Below are positions 1 to 10,689 of a stretch of 36,532 bases of DNA, one piece after another (the first letter of the stretch is position 1; the number at the start of each line of letters is the position of its first letter). The position numbers and the translations under genes are program-made. This DNA is from Myxococcus sp. (GTDB lineage: Bacteria > Myxococcota > Myxococcia > Myxococcales > Myxococcaceae): assembly GCA_014879945.1 (NCBI GenBank), contig JACSRE010000410.1, forward strand, positions 1 through 36,532, read 5' to 3'. Below the pieces are notes generated by a model. The model worked only from the letters and a program-made list of their open reading frames with translations, was not told the DNA's origin and did no database searches.

Positions 1-1860
1 CTCACCACCACGCCGGGCAACCCCATCTCGCAGACGTTCACCGCGAGGCTGCGACTGCGCGACGGCTCCTTCCGCACCGCGGGCGTCATCCCCACCTGGA
101 GCGTGACGTCGCGGGCGTACGGAGACCTGGACAGCGTCACCGGCAGCTTCACCGCGACGGGCGCGCAGGGCGGCACCACGACCATCACGGCGTCGGCGCT
201 CGCGCCCGGCACCTCGACGACGCTGACGGGCACCGCGTCGGTCACCGTGCAGATCACCCGCACCGTCACCGGGCCGGGCATTCCCGGCACCATCCTCTCG
301 AACTTCGCCACCCTGCTCCCGTTCGACCCCGCGCAGTCGGCGAACCTGGTGTACCCGCTCGACCACGCGGTGATGCCGCAGAACGTCTTCCCGGCCGATC
401 TGCAGTGGCTCAACGGCGCCAGCGGCGACTTCTTCCGGGTGACGCTGAAGAAGCCGAACGCCGAGATCTTCGCGTTCTTCCAGCACACGGGCGCGGGCTT
501 CGACGACCACTGGTTGGTCGAGGCGGCGTCGTGGCGCGCCTTCGCCCAGACCAACCCCGACGTCGAGGGCGTCATCACCGTCGACCGCTGGGTGGCGGCG
601 ACGCAAACGGCCTACCGGTCGAACGAGGTGCGGGTGCGCTTCGCCAGGGCCGCGCTCACCGGGAGCGTCTACTACTGGGCGGTCAACGAGGGCCGCGTGT
701 ACCGCATCGACGACGGCACCAACCAACGGGTGGCCTTCATGCCCACGCCGCCGCCGGTGCCGGGGAGCGAGACCGATCGCTGCATGGGCTGCCACACCGT
801 CTCGCCGAGCGGCCGGTACCTGGCCGGGCGCATGGGCGGCGGCGACAACTTCGGCACGGTGTTCGACCTCACCGCGAACCTGACGGGTGACCCGCCGCCG
901 AGCCTCTTTCCCACCAACCAGCAGAAGTGGTGGTTCTCGACGTGGAGCCCGCGTGAAGATCGCCTCGTCGTCACCACCGGCCCCAGCCCCACGGGCTTCT
1001 CGCTCCTCGACGCGATGACGGGCGCGCTGGTGCAGCCGCTCGGCGCGGGGCTCCCGGCCAACAACGTCACCCACCCCTCGTGGTCGCCCGACGGCACCGC
1101 CATCGCGTGCGTCTCGGACGTGGCCGACTGGGGCGTCGAGTACCAGGACGGCACCATCTCGATCATCCCCGTCACCGGGCCCGACACCTTCGGCGCGCTC
1201 CAGCCCATTCTGTCGGGCACCAGCGCGGCCATTCCCAACCGGCCGCCGAACCTGCGCGCGCCGAGCTACCCGGTGTGGACGCCCGACTCGCAGCGCCTGG
1301 TCTTCGCGCAGGGCGCCTCGGCGCGTTCGTCCACCCAGCCGGCGCTGCTGTACATCATGCAGCGCGACGGCTCCGACGTGCGCCAGCTCTCGAAGGCCAA
1401 CGGGCCGCAGAACCTGTCCTTCGAGCCGCGCATGTCGCCCTTCGACTCGGGCGGGTACTACTGGCTCGCGTTCCTCTCTCGGCGTGACTACGGCAACGCG
1501 CCTGCGGGCACCCGCGGCGCCAACCGGGAGCAGATCTGGGTCACCGCCATCAAGAATCGCCCCGCGCCCGGTGAAGACCCCAGCGAGGTGGGCTACTGGC
1601 TGCCAGGCCAGTCGGCGCGGTCGCGCAACATCTCGGCGTACTGGGCGGCGCGGGCGTGCCGGCAGACGGGCGTGGGCTGCAGCGTCAACTCCGAGTGCTG
1701 CACCAACGAGTGCCGGCCCCCGGTTGGAGGAGGGGCCCCGGTCTGCTCGCCCCCGCCCGCCACCATGTGTCGCGTCGAGGGGCAGACGTGCAGCGCCACC
1801 ACCGACTGCTGCGCGATGCTGACGTGCACCAACAACGTGTGCATCGGCGACATCAACTGA
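1..1860 (+). CDS. Secreted multidomain protein: Ig-like segment, CxxCH motif, beta-propeller, C-terminal cysteine motifs (5' end missing)
   Basis: The frame is open from base 1, so the start lies left of the window. A GTG at 103 is internal to an Ig-like (Big-type) Thr/Ser-rich segment and is not a convincing start. A single haem-c-type motif CMGCH is encoded at 781-795. It is followed by repeated WSPDG/WTPDS-type strands typical of TolB/WD40-like propellers (about 930-1480). The last 65 residues hold two copies of a C-x6-C-x5-CC-x3-4-C pattern like the Dickkopf-type knots common in myxobacterial surface proteins. These features suggest an exported, disulfide-rich envelope protein that may bind one covalent haem. 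The ligand or substrate is unknown. The domain calls are moderately sure; the function is not inferred. Confidence 0.75.
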   Translation, partial: LTTTPGNPISQTFTARLRLRDGSFRTAGVIPTWSVTSRAYGDLDSVTGSFTATGAQGGTTTITASALAPGTSTTLTGTASVTVQITRTVTGPGIPGTILSNFATLLPFDPAQSANLVYPLDHAVMPQNVFPADLQWLNGASGDFFRVTLKKPNAEIFAFFQHTGAGFDDHWLVEAASWRAFAQTNPDVEGVITVDRWVAATQTAYRSNEVRVRFARAALTGSVYYWAVNEGRVYRIDDGTNQRVAFMPTPPPVPGSETDRCMGCHTVSPSGRYLAGRMGGGDNFGTVFDLTANLTGDPPPSLFPTNQQKWWFSTWSPREDRLVVTTGPSPTGFSLLDAMTGALVQPLGAGLPANNVTHPSWSPDGTAIACVSDVADWGVEYQDGTISIIPVTGPDTFGALQPILSGTSAAIPNRPPNLRAPSYPVWTPDSQRLVFAQGASARSSTQPALLYIMQRDGSDVRQLSKANGPQNLSFEPRMSPFDSGGYYWLAFLSRRDYGNAPAGTRGANREQIWVTAIKNRPAPGEDPSEVGYWLPGQSARSRNISAYWAARACRQTGVGCSVNSECCTNECRPPVGGGAPVCSPPPATMCRVEGQTCSATTDCCAMLTCTNNVCIGDIN

Positions 1861-1910
1861 CCTGGCTTTTCGTCGCCAAGCGCAGGGCGCGTTCAGGTTA
1901 AGTGCCCGCC

Positions 1911-4900
1911 ATGCTGACGCTGCATGGTGCCTCTCCGCTGACCGTCGCCCGCCTGGGCCGCCGCCTCGCCCGCCTCAAGGGCGCCAACCCCGGGCTGACC
2001 GGCGCGACCGTCACCAGCGCCTTCTTCGTCGAGACCTCGAGGCCGCCGACCGCCGAAGAGGCGCTCCGCCTGGCGCAGCTGCTCGACGCCTCCCCCAGCG
2101 TGCATGCGCCAACGGGCGCCCTGCGGTTGGTGGTGCCCCGGCTCGGCACGGTGTCGCCCTGGTCGTCGAAGGCCACCGACATCACGCGCAACTGCGGCCT
2201 GTCGTTCGTCGCGCGCGTCGAGCGCGGGGTGGCGTGGCAGCTCGCAGGCGCCATCGCCGACGAGCGCGCGCTGCGCCTGGGCCTGAGCGACCGCATGACC
2301 GAGTCGGTGCTCACCTCGTTCGACGACGCGACGCAGCTCTTCGGCCACCACGCGCCGCGGCCGCTGGCCACCGTCTCGGTGCTCGCGCAGGGCCGCGCCG
2401 CGCTGGAGCACGCCAACCGCGCCATGGGGCTGGCGCTCGCCGATGACGAGATCGACTACCTGGTCGACGCCTTCACCGCGCTCCGGCGCGACCCGACCGA
2501 CGTCGAGTTGATGATGTTCGCGCAGGCCAACAGCGAGCACTGCCGGCACAAGATCTTCAACGCCGAGTTCGTGGTCGACGGCGTCAGCGCGCCCGACTCG
2601 CTCTTCAAGCTGATCAAGCGGTCCACCGCCGCGTCGCCGGCGGGCGTGCTGAGCGCGTACAAGGACAACGCCGCCGTCATCGAGGGCAACACCGCGGGCC
2701 GCTTCTTCGCGCACCCCGACGACGGGACGTACCGGCTCGAGACCGAGGCGATGCCCATGCTCGCGAAGGTCGAGACGCACAACCACCCCACCGCCGTCTC
2801 GCCGTTTCCGGGCGCCGCGACGGGCTCGGGTGGAGAGATTCGTGACGAAGGCGCGACGGGCCGCGGCTCGAAGCCCCGGGCGGGCCTCGTCGGCTTCTCG
2901 GTGTCGAACCTGCGGCTGCCCGACGCGGTGCGGCCGTGGGAGGTGGACCACGGCAGGCCCTCGCGCATCGCCAGCGCGCTCGAGATCATGACCGACGGCC
3001 CGCTGGGCGGCGCGGCCTTCAACAACGAGTTCGGGCGCCCGGCGCTCTGCGGCACCTTCCGCACCTTCGAGCAGGAGATCGCCGGCCCCAACGGCACCCG
3101 CGAGGTGCGCGGCTTCCACAAGCCCATCATGGTGGCTGGCGGCTTCGGCCACATCCGCCCGCAGTTGGTGAAGAAGGGCGAGATCCCCGTCGGCGCGGCG
3201 CTGGTGGTGCTGGGCGGCCCCGCGATGCTCATCGGCCTCGGCGGCGGCGCGGCGTCGTCAGTGGCCTCGGGCGCCTCGGCGGAGGACCTCGACTTCGCCT
3301 CGGTGCAACGGGACAACGCCGAGATGGAGCGGCGCTGCCAGGAGGTCATCGACCGCTGCTGCGCGTGGGGCGAGGCGTCTCCCATCGTCTCGATCCACGA
3401 CGTCGGCGCCGGCGGGTTGTCGAACGCGCTGCCCGAGCTGGTGCACGAGAGCCACCGCGGCGCGACCTTCGAGCTGCGCAAGATCCCCTCTGACGAGCCC
3501 GGCATGTCGCCGCTCGAGCTGTGGTCGAACGAGTCGCAGGAGCGCTACGTGCTCGCCATCGAGCCCGGCGCCCTGCCTCGCTTCGAGGCGCTGTGCCGGC
3601 GCGAGCGCGCCCCCTTCGCGGTGCTCGGGCACGCGACCGACGACGGCCGGCTGAAGGTGACCGACGCGCTGTTTGGGAACACGCCCATCGACGTTCCGCT
3701 CGAGGTGATGCTGGGCAAGCCGCCGCGCATGCGCCGGGTGGCCGAGCGCGTGACGGTGGCGCACCCGCCGCTCGACCGCGCGGCCATCGACCTCCACGAG
3801 GCGCTGGAGCGGGTGCTGCTGCTCCCGACGGTGGCCGACAAGTCCTTCCTCGTGCACATCGGCGACCGCACCGTGACGGGGCTGGTGGCGAGGGATCAGC
3901 TGGTGGGCCGCTTTCAGGTGCCGGTGGCCGACGTGGCCGTCACCATGACGAGCTTCGACGTGTTCTGCGGCGAGGCGATGGCGATGGGCGAGCGGGCGCC
4001 GCTGGCCTGCCTCGACGCCGCGGCGTCGGCGCGCATGGCCGTCGGCGAGGCCCTCACCAACCTCGCGGCGGCGACGGTGGCGCGGCGCTCCGACATCAAG
4101 CTCTCGGCGAACTGGATGGCGGCGGCGGGCTGGGTCGGCGAAGACGCGCGCCTGTACGACGCGGTGAAGGCGGTCGGGGCCGAGCTGTGCCCCGCGCTGG
4201 GCATCGCCATTCCCGTCGGCAAGGACTCGATGTCGATGCGCACCCAGTGGAGCCAGGACGGCGCCACGCGCACGGTGGTGTCGCCGGTGTCGTTGGTGGT
4301 GACGGCGTTCGCGCCGGTCTCCGACGTGCGCCAGACGCTGACGCCCGCGCTCGTGCTCGACCAGGGGCCCACCCGCCTCGTCGGGGTCGACGTCTCTGGA
4401 GGGAAGAACCGCCTCGGCGGGAGCGCGCTGGCCCAGGTGTACAGCTCCCTCGACGTCACGCCGCCCGACGTCGACTCGGCCGCCGCGCTGGCGCACTTCT
4501 TCGACGTGACCCAGCGGCTCAACGGAGAAGGGCGGCTCCTCGCCTACCACGACCGCTCGGATGGAGGCCTCGCCGCCGCGCTGGTGGAGCTGGCCATCGC
4601 CTCGGGCTGCGGGCTCGACGTCTCACTCGACGCCTTGCCCGGCGCCCCGCTCGAGGTGCTCTTCTCGGAGGAGCTCGGCGCGGTGGTGCAGGTGCACGAG
4701 CGCGACGCCCAGGCGGTGTGCGCGGCGTTCGCGCAGCAGGGCGTCACCGCCGCCGTCATCGGCCAGCCCTCCACCGGCGACTCGCTGCGGGTGCTGCGCG
4801 AAGGGCGCCTGGTGCTGGAGCGCAACCGCCACGCCCTGCGCGCGACGTGGAGCGACACCTCGTGGCGCGTGCAGCGGCTGCGCGACGACGCCGCCTCGGC

Positions 4901-5768
4901 CGACGAGGAGCACGCGCTGCGCACCGACGAGGCCTTCACCGGCCTCTCGGCGCGCCTGACCTTCGACCCGGGCGACGACGTCACCCGTGGCGTCTCGAAC
5001 CGCAAGCCGAAGGTCGCCATCCTCCGCGAGCAGGGCGTCAACGGGCAGGTGGAGATGGCGTGGGCCTTCACCAAAGCGGGCTTCACCGCCGTGGACGTGC
5101 ACATGAGCGACCTGCTCGAGGGCCGGGTGGACCTGACGGACTTCACCGGGCTCGCGGCGTGTGGCGGCTTCTCGTACGGCGACGTGCTCGGGGCGGGCGT
5201 GGGCTGGGCGCGCTCCATTCTCTTCAACGAGCGGGTGCGCGAGCTGTTCCGCGCCTTCTTCCACCGGCCCGAGACGTTCAGCCTGGGCGTCTGCAATGGC
5301 TGCCAGATGATGTCGCAGCTCAAGGCGCTGATCCCCGGCGCCGGGCACTGGCCGCGCTTCGTGCGCAACCGCTCGGAGCAGTTCGAGGCGCGGCTCTCGA
5401 TGGTGCGCGTCGAGAAGAGCCCCTCGGTGCTCTTCACTGGCATGGAGGGCTCCATCGCACCCATCGCCGTCTCGCACGGCGAGGGCCGGGTGGAGGCGGC
5501 CGACCTGCAGGGGCTCGACGGCTCGGGCCTGGTGGCCGCGCGCTTCGTCGATCACCTCGGGCAGGCGACCGAGCGCTTCCCCCTCAACCCCAACGGCTCT
5601 CCCGCGGGCATCACCGCCGTCACCTCCGCCGACGGGCGCGCGACGATTCTGATGCCGCACCCGGAGCGCGTGCTGCGGTCGGCCAACCTCTCGTGGCACC
5701 CGCGTGGTTGGGGTGACGACAGCCCGTGGCTGCGGCCGTTCCGCAACGCGCGCAAGTGGGTGGGCTAG
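1911..5768 (+). CDS. purL: Phosphoribosylformylglycinamidine synthase (single-chain PurL)
   Basis: PurL converts FGAR, ATP and glutamine to FGAM in step 4 of purine synthesis. At 1285 residues it is the long single-chain proteobacterial form (E. coli about 1295). An N-terminal PurS-like part holds [10 protein letters not shown]. The synthase core has [15 protein letters not shown] and [20 protein letters not shown] (ATP/metal site). A second synthase half holds PVGKDSMSM. The C-terminal class I glutaminase has the nucleophile Cys1128 in GVCNGCQ and the His/Glu pair in MPHPERV. ATG 1911 is preferred because the protein then begins like other PurLs; an in-frame GTG at 1902 would add three residues. 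The gene appears intact, with all key residues present. The next gene starts 4 bases after its stop. Confidence 0.97.
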   Translation: MLTLHGASPLTVARLGRRLARLKGANPGLTGATVTSAFFVETSRPPTAEEALRLAQLLDASPSVHAPTGALRLVVPRLGTVSPWSSKATDITRNCGLSFVARVERGVAWQLAGAIADERALRLGLSDRMTESVLTSFDDATQLFGHHAPRPLATVSVLAQGRAALEHANRAMGLALADDEIDYLVDAFTALRRDPTDVELMMFAQANSEHCRHKIFNAEFVVDGVSAPDSLFKLIKRSTAASPAGVLSAYKDNAAVIEGNTAGRFFAHPDDGTYRLETEAMPMLAKVETHNHPTAVSPFPGAATGSGGEIRDEGATGRGSKPRAGLVGFSVSNLRLPDAVRPWEVDHGRPSRIASALEIMTDGPLGGAAFNNEFGRPALCGTFRTFEQEIAGPNGTREVRGFHKPIMVAGGFGHIRPQLVKKGEIPVGAALVVLGGPAMLIGLGGGAASSVASGASAEDLDFASVQRDNAEMERRCQEVIDRCCAWGEASPIVSIHDVGAGGLSNALPELVHESHRGATFELRKIPSDEPGMSPLELWSNESQERYVLAIEPGALPRFEALCRRERAPFAVLGHATDDGRLKVTDALFGNTPIDVPLEVMLGKPPRMRRVAERVTVAHPPLDRAAIDLHEALERVLLLPTVADKSFLVHIGDRTVTGLVARDQLVGRFQVPVADVAVTMTSFDVFCGEAMAMGERAPLACLDAAASARMAVGEALTNLAAATVARRSDIKLSANWMAAAGWVGEDARLYDAVKAVGAELCPALGIAIPVGKDSMSMRTQWSQDGATRTVVSPVSLVVTAFAPVSDVRQTLTPALVLDQGPTRLVGVDVSGGKNRLGGSALAQVYSSLDVTPPDVDSAAALAHFFDVTQRLNGEGRLLAYHDRSDGGLAAALVELAIASGCGLDVSLDALPGAPLEVLFSEELGAVVQVHERDAQAVCAAFAQQGVTAAVIGQPSTGDSLRVLREGRLVLERNRHALRATWSDTSWRVQRLRDDAASADEEHALRTDEAFTGLSARLTFDPGDDVTRGVSNRKPKVAILREQGVNGQVEMAWAFTKAGFTAVDVHMSDLLEGRVDLTDFTGLAACGGFSYGDVLGAGVGWARSILFNERVRELFRAFFHRPETFSLGVCNGCQMMSQLKALIPGAGHWPRFVRNRSEQFEARLSMVRVEKSPSVLFTGMEGSIAPIAVSHGEGRVEAADLQGLDGSGLVAARFVDHLGQATERFPLNPNGSPAGITAVTSADGRATILMPHPERVLRSANLSWHPRGWGDDSPWLRPFRNARKWVG

Positions 5769-5772
5769 CGCG

Positions 5773-6240
5773 ATGGCGGCCTCGCGCAGACGCCTCCAGC
5801 CGGCGACGCGGGTGCGCCACCTGTTGGCCATCGACGCCAACAACGTGATGGCCCGCCTCGCCGCGCGGCAGGACTCGATGGTGGGCCTGTTCTCGCGGCT
5901 GCGCGACCGCGAGCCGATGCTGGCCGTCCTCGACACGTGGTTCGACACCATCACCTTCACCGAGCTGTCGACGCTCGACCCGGCCGAGCAGAAGTCGGTC
6001 AACCGCTTCTACGAGCTGCTGGCCGAGGTGCGCTGGTACCTCGCGTACACCGAGGACATGCCGGGCCAGGTGCAGCTGAAGCTGAACTCGAACATGCGCC
6101 GGCTCGAGGCGGCCTTCCGTGAGCTGGTGGCCGTCATCGGGCCGCCCGAGGCCGACGGCGCGCGCGTCGTCGTCGAGGTGAAGGTCGTCTCGAAGGTGAC
6201 GCGCCAACCCAGGCGCACCAGGGCCCGCGCGCGTCGGTAG
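5773..6240 (+). CDS. Conserved-looking hypothetical protein, 155 aa
   Basis: The start ATG lies 4 bases downstream of the purL stop, so the gene is probably cotranscribed and translationally coupled with purL. The protein has a basic N-terminus (ASRRRLQPATRVRHL) and basic C-terminus (RQPRRTRARARR) around a mostly helical, amphipathic middle with AIDANNVMARLAARQ and FDTITFTELSTLDPAEQ. There is no signal peptide, membrane segment or recognisable enzymatic motif, so it is probably cytosolic. Longer readings from upstream in-frame starts overlap purL and give low-quality sequence, so I chose 5773. I do not recognise the family. The basic ends would fit nucleic-acid or ribosome contact, but that is speculation. 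Confidence 0.7.
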   Translation: MAASRRRLQPATRVRHLLAIDANNVMARLAARQDSMVGLFSRLRDREPMLAVLDTWFDTITFTELSTLDPAEQKSVNRFYELLAEVRWYLAYTEDMPGQVQLKLNSNMRRLEAAFRELVAVIGPPEADGARVVVEVKVVSKVTRQPRRTRARARR

Positions 6241-6308
6241 GCCCGGCCGGTTTGCATCGCCGCGTCAGGCTGCTACAGCGCGCACGCCCGATGCATCGCT
6301 GCGCGTCC

Positions 6309-7571
6309 ATGAAGGTCATTCCGCTCCTCCTGGTGATGAGCTGCGCCGCGCTGGTGACGGTGCGCTCGCCCGCGCCGCTGCAGGCTACGCCGCTCGAGCC
6401 CGACGCGGGGGTGACGGCGCTCGCCGGCTTCGATGACGCGGGCCTCTTCCTGGCCATGGGGCCCGACGGCGGCCTCGCCAGCGAGCTCGACACCGAGCTC
6501 ACCGGCGGCGACGAGCCGGGCGAGCACGAGCCCGACGAGGCTAGCGCGCCCGACGAGCCGGGTGACGAGGTGGCCGGGCAGCTCGAGAGCGACGGGGGCT
6601 GGCAGTACACGCTCGAGCTGAGCGACGAGGCGCTGACGACCGCCTGGAAGAACGACCTGCCGGCGCTGGGCAGCATCTCGATGGGCTTCGTGCAGGAGGG
6701 CCGGCTCATCAACGGCGTGCCCTTCCCTCACGGTGACGGGTGGACGGTGGTGTCGCCCGAGGCGACCTGGGGCACGCAGGAGACGGTGGAGTTCGTCGCC
6801 TCAGCCATTCGGCAGGTGAAGGCGTGGCACCCCGACGCCCCGCCGCTTCGGGTGAACCAGATCAGCGCGCGTGAAGGCGGCTACCTGCGGCCCCACAAGA
6901 CGCACCAGAACGGCCGCGACGTCGACCTCGGGTTCTATTACCCGAACGGCGAGACGGTGCGCGTGCGGGAGCGCGAGCGCGTCATCGACGTGGCCCTCAA
7001 CTGGGCGCTGGTGAAGGCGCTGGTGATTCACGGCGACGTGCAGTTCATCCTCGTCGATCAACGCGTGCAGAAGGTGCTGTACGAGCACGCGAAGAAGGTT
7101 GGAGAGGACCCGGCGTGGCTCGAGTCGCTCTTCCACGCCGGGAAGCAGTCCATCCTCCAGCACGCGCGGCGGCACCGCGACCACTTCCACGTTCGCTACT
7201 TCAACGGGCGGGCCCAGGAGCTGGGGCGACGGGTCGCGCCGCTGCTGGCCGAGCGCCCCGAAGAGAACATCGCCATGCACCGGGTGAAGAAGGGCGACAC
7301 CCTGGGCGGCATCTCGTCACGCTACGGCTCGAGCGTGGCGGCGATTCGAAGGGCCAGCAGGCTGTCGAACAACCTGCTGCGCATCGGCCGGGTGCTGAAG
7401 GTGCCGCTGCGGAAGCCGTGCACGACGTGCCCGGTGCCTCCCCCCACCCTCGTGCCGCCACGGCGCCTGCCGCCGCAGGTGGACGCGCCCACCGTCGTCG
7501 AGCAGGGCGAGGCCGACGCCGGGACGCCCGCGGCGTCAGCCGAGACGTCAGGCCATTCGGCGTCGCGCTGA
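6309..7571 (+). CDS. Exported penicillin-insensitive murein endopeptidase (MepA-like, M74/LAS type) with LysM domain
   Basis: ATG 6309 gives a clean signal peptide (MKVIPLLLVMSCAALVTV...LQA). In-frame TTG 6252 and ATG 6291 would put extra charged residues before it. An acidic Glu/Asp/Pro linker (about residues 60-90) leads to the metallopeptidase domain. Its zinc-site pattern is HKTHQNGRDVDL (His199, Asp206) followed by RDHFHVR (His292/His294), as in MepA, which cleaves D-Ala-meso-DAP cross-links in peptidoglycan. A LysM motif follows at about 324-367 (HRVKKGDTLGGISSRYG), then a Pro-rich tail. LysM should hold the enzyme on peptidoglycan. E. coli MepA lacks LysM, so this is an expanded architecture. 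It probably acts in the periplasm in wall remodelling or in attack on other cells. The family call is good; the biological role is inferred. Confidence 0.87.
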   Translation: MKVIPLLLVMSCAALVTVRSPAPLQATPLEPDAGVTALAGFDDAGLFLAMGPDGGLASELDTELTGGDEPGEHEPDEASAPDEPGDEVAGQLESDGGWQYTLELSDEALTTAWKNDLPALGSISMGFVQEGRLINGVPFPHGDGWTVVSPEATWGTQETVEFVASAIRQVKAWHPDAPPLRVNQISAREGGYLRPHKTHQNGRDVDLGFYYPNGETVRVRERERVIDVALNWALVKALVIHGDVQFILVDQRVQKVLYEHAKKVGEDPAWLESLFHAGKQSILQHARRHRDHFHVRYFNGRAQELGRRVAPLLAERPEENIAMHRVKKGDTLGGISSRYGSSVAAIRRASRLSNNLLRIGRVLKVPLRKPCTTCPVPPPTLVPPRRLPPQVDAPTVVEQGEADAGTPAASAETSGHSASR

Positions 7572-7575
7572 GCCG

Positions 7576-8796
7576 TCAGAACCAGGTGGTCACGCCGAGC
7601 GTCGCGGTGTCCTGCGCGTTCCGCGTGGGGACCCACGGACGGGTGAGCCCATCGCCCTCGACAGCGCCCCGAAAGTAGAGCGGAGCGGTCGCCTGATCGC
7701 GGCGGTACTCCAGGCGGAATGAGACGCGCGCGTGAGGCTTCACCTCGATGGTGCCCGTCGCAGAGCCGACCGCGTCGACGCCGAAGAAGAACGGCGCCGC
7801 GGCGCCGCTCCGCTCGTGCAGCACGTCTGCGCGCACCGCCGCGAAGAGCCAGGGCCTGATGCTGAAGCGCGCCGAGAGCGCGCCGGCGACCCAACCCGAG
7901 AGCCCCAGCGCGTGGGGCTCGACGCCGCCGTTGAGGTGCAGCAGCAACGACACCATCGGCGTCGCGACCCACGTCGTGTGCAAATCGACCAGGTGCCGCC
8001 AGGCGCGGCCTTCGGGAGCGCCGGGGGGCCGCTCCACGCCCCCGAAGTACAACAGCGACACCGCGAGGCTGTTCGCGACGGCCCAGCTCGCCTGCACCGA
8101 GACCGACTTCTCGCCGTTGTTGTCCACGACGCTGTTCCAGCCATTGTAGGCGGCGAGCGTGAGCGCCCAACGCTCGGTCAGCTGGAGCGAGGCCCGCGCC
8201 CCCGTGTGGTAGTACGGCAGCGCGAAGAAGAGCGTCGACCGGGACCAGCTCCAGTTGTCGCGCACGGCGATGCCTTCGGGGCCGATCGGCGACAGAAAGA
8301 GCCCGGCCTGCACCAGCAGGCCGCGCCCAACGGGAAAGCGGTAGCCCACGAAGGCCTGCTGCAGGTACTTCCACAGCTCGCTGCCCGTGCCGTTGACGCC
8401 CGCCGCCCCGGAGCGCCCCGGCTCGGCGAGGTAGTAGCTCGAGGGCGTGTGCCCCACCTGCAGCGCGACCCGGCCCACCACGCGCTCGTAGTCCCACTGC
8501 ACGTCGAGCATGACGTTGCTCACCGTGAAGGTGTTGTGCCGGTTGTCGAAGCCCCGCTGCGCGGTGATGCCGTTGGACGGCTCATTGAAGTTCCACTGGT
8601 AGAAGGCCTCGGCGGCGCCGCTGAGGGTGAAGGCCGACGCGGCCGTCGTCACTCCACCGACGAGCTCGGCGGCGTTCGCAGCCTGGAGCCTCGCGTCTTC
8701 GGCCACGGTCGAGCCGGAGCCCTCGGAGAGCGGCGTGACCCCACCATCGACCTCGGCCATCGCGGCCGCCGCGACCACCAGGAAGGCGCCGAGCAT
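7576..8796 (-). CDS. Outer-membrane beta-barrel protein (BBP2/porin-like)
   Basis: The 406-residue protein starts at ATG 8796 with a signal peptide (MLGAFLVVAAAAMA, then EVDGG). The mature part is a series of alternating-residue amphipathic strands with aromatic girdles, for example AEAFYQWNFNEPSNG, NTFTVSNVMLDVQWDYE and LQVGHTPSSYY. It ends in a C-terminal Phe (TLGVTTWF), the usual outer-membrane barrel signature. The 'RHNTFTVSNVMLDV' and 'SPIGPEGI' stretches resemble the putative beta-barrel porin-2 family. The substrate is unknown. It converges with the murein endopeptidase gene (4 bases between stops) and lies 25 bases downstream of the cysteine-repeat lipoprotein on the same strand, so the two may be cotranscribed. 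Confidence 0.8.
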   Translation of the reverse strand: MLGAFLVVAAAAMAEVDGGVTPLSEGSGSTVAEDARLQAANAAELVGGVTTAASAFTLSGAAEAFYQWNFNEPSNGITAQRGFDNRHNTFTVSNVMLDVQWDYERVVGRVALQVGHTPSSYYLAEPGRSGAAGVNGTGSELWKYLQQAFVGYRFPVGRGLLVQAGLFLSPIGPEGIAVRDNWSWSRSTLFFALPYYHTGARASLQLTERWALTLAAYNGWNSVVDNNGEKSVSVQASWAVANSLAVSLLYFGGVERPPGAPEGRAWRHLVDLHTTWVATPMVSLLLHLNGGVEPHALGLSGWVAGALSARFSIRPWLFAAVRADVLHERSGAAAPFFFGVDAVGSATGTIEVKPHARVSFRLEYRRDQATAPLYFRGAVEGDGLTRPWVPTRNAQDTATLGVTTWF

Positions 8797-8821
8797 GCGG
8801 CGGGTGTATCGCGAAGCCCTG

Positions 8822-10393
<1,572 letters not shown>

Positions 10394-10689
10394 GGGGCGA
10401 GTGTGGCACAGCCTCCGGCTGCAGAGGTGGCCCCACGGGCCGAGGCCCCGGCGGCCGTGCGTGCGCCAGGCGTCCTCGTTCTCGCACTCCTCCCAAGACG
10501 GCTCGAGGCGCCTGCCGGCTTCGCCGAAGGCCGCTTCGCCATCATGTGCTCGCGGGAGACGTGTGGGGCCGGGCCGGCACGTGCGTGCCCTGGCCGCTGC
10601 GGCGCCGCGCGCGCACGGAGCTGCGCTGGCCACCAGCCTCCTCTCCTCCGGGAAGCGGGGTGGGCGCGGAGGCGATCTCCCGAGCCTCG
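10394..10689. other. Intergenic region of 296 bp with no supported gene
   Basis: This region lies between the cysteine-desulfurase stop and the start of the cysteine-repeat lipoprotein, both on the minus strand. It should hold the lipoprotein promoter and perhaps the end of the metal-efflux transcript. Open frames crossing it have no plausible protein character. An imperfect GC-rich dyad around 10515-10535 is visible, but such dyads are common at this base composition. I see no clear terminator with a T-run. Confidence 0.4.

Noticed and set aside
1893-3152. A 419-codon minus-strand frame opposite the start of purL
   Set aside because: Antisense shadow with no family features.
3521-5716. A 731-codon open frame within purL in another frame
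   Set aside because: Arg/Ala/Gly-rich shadow of the purL coding bias; it has no motifs, while the purL frame is intact with all catalytic residues.
10510-10540. GC-rich hairpin as a terminator
   Set aside because: The dyad is imperfect (bulged), has no T-run, and similar dyads occur throughout the window.
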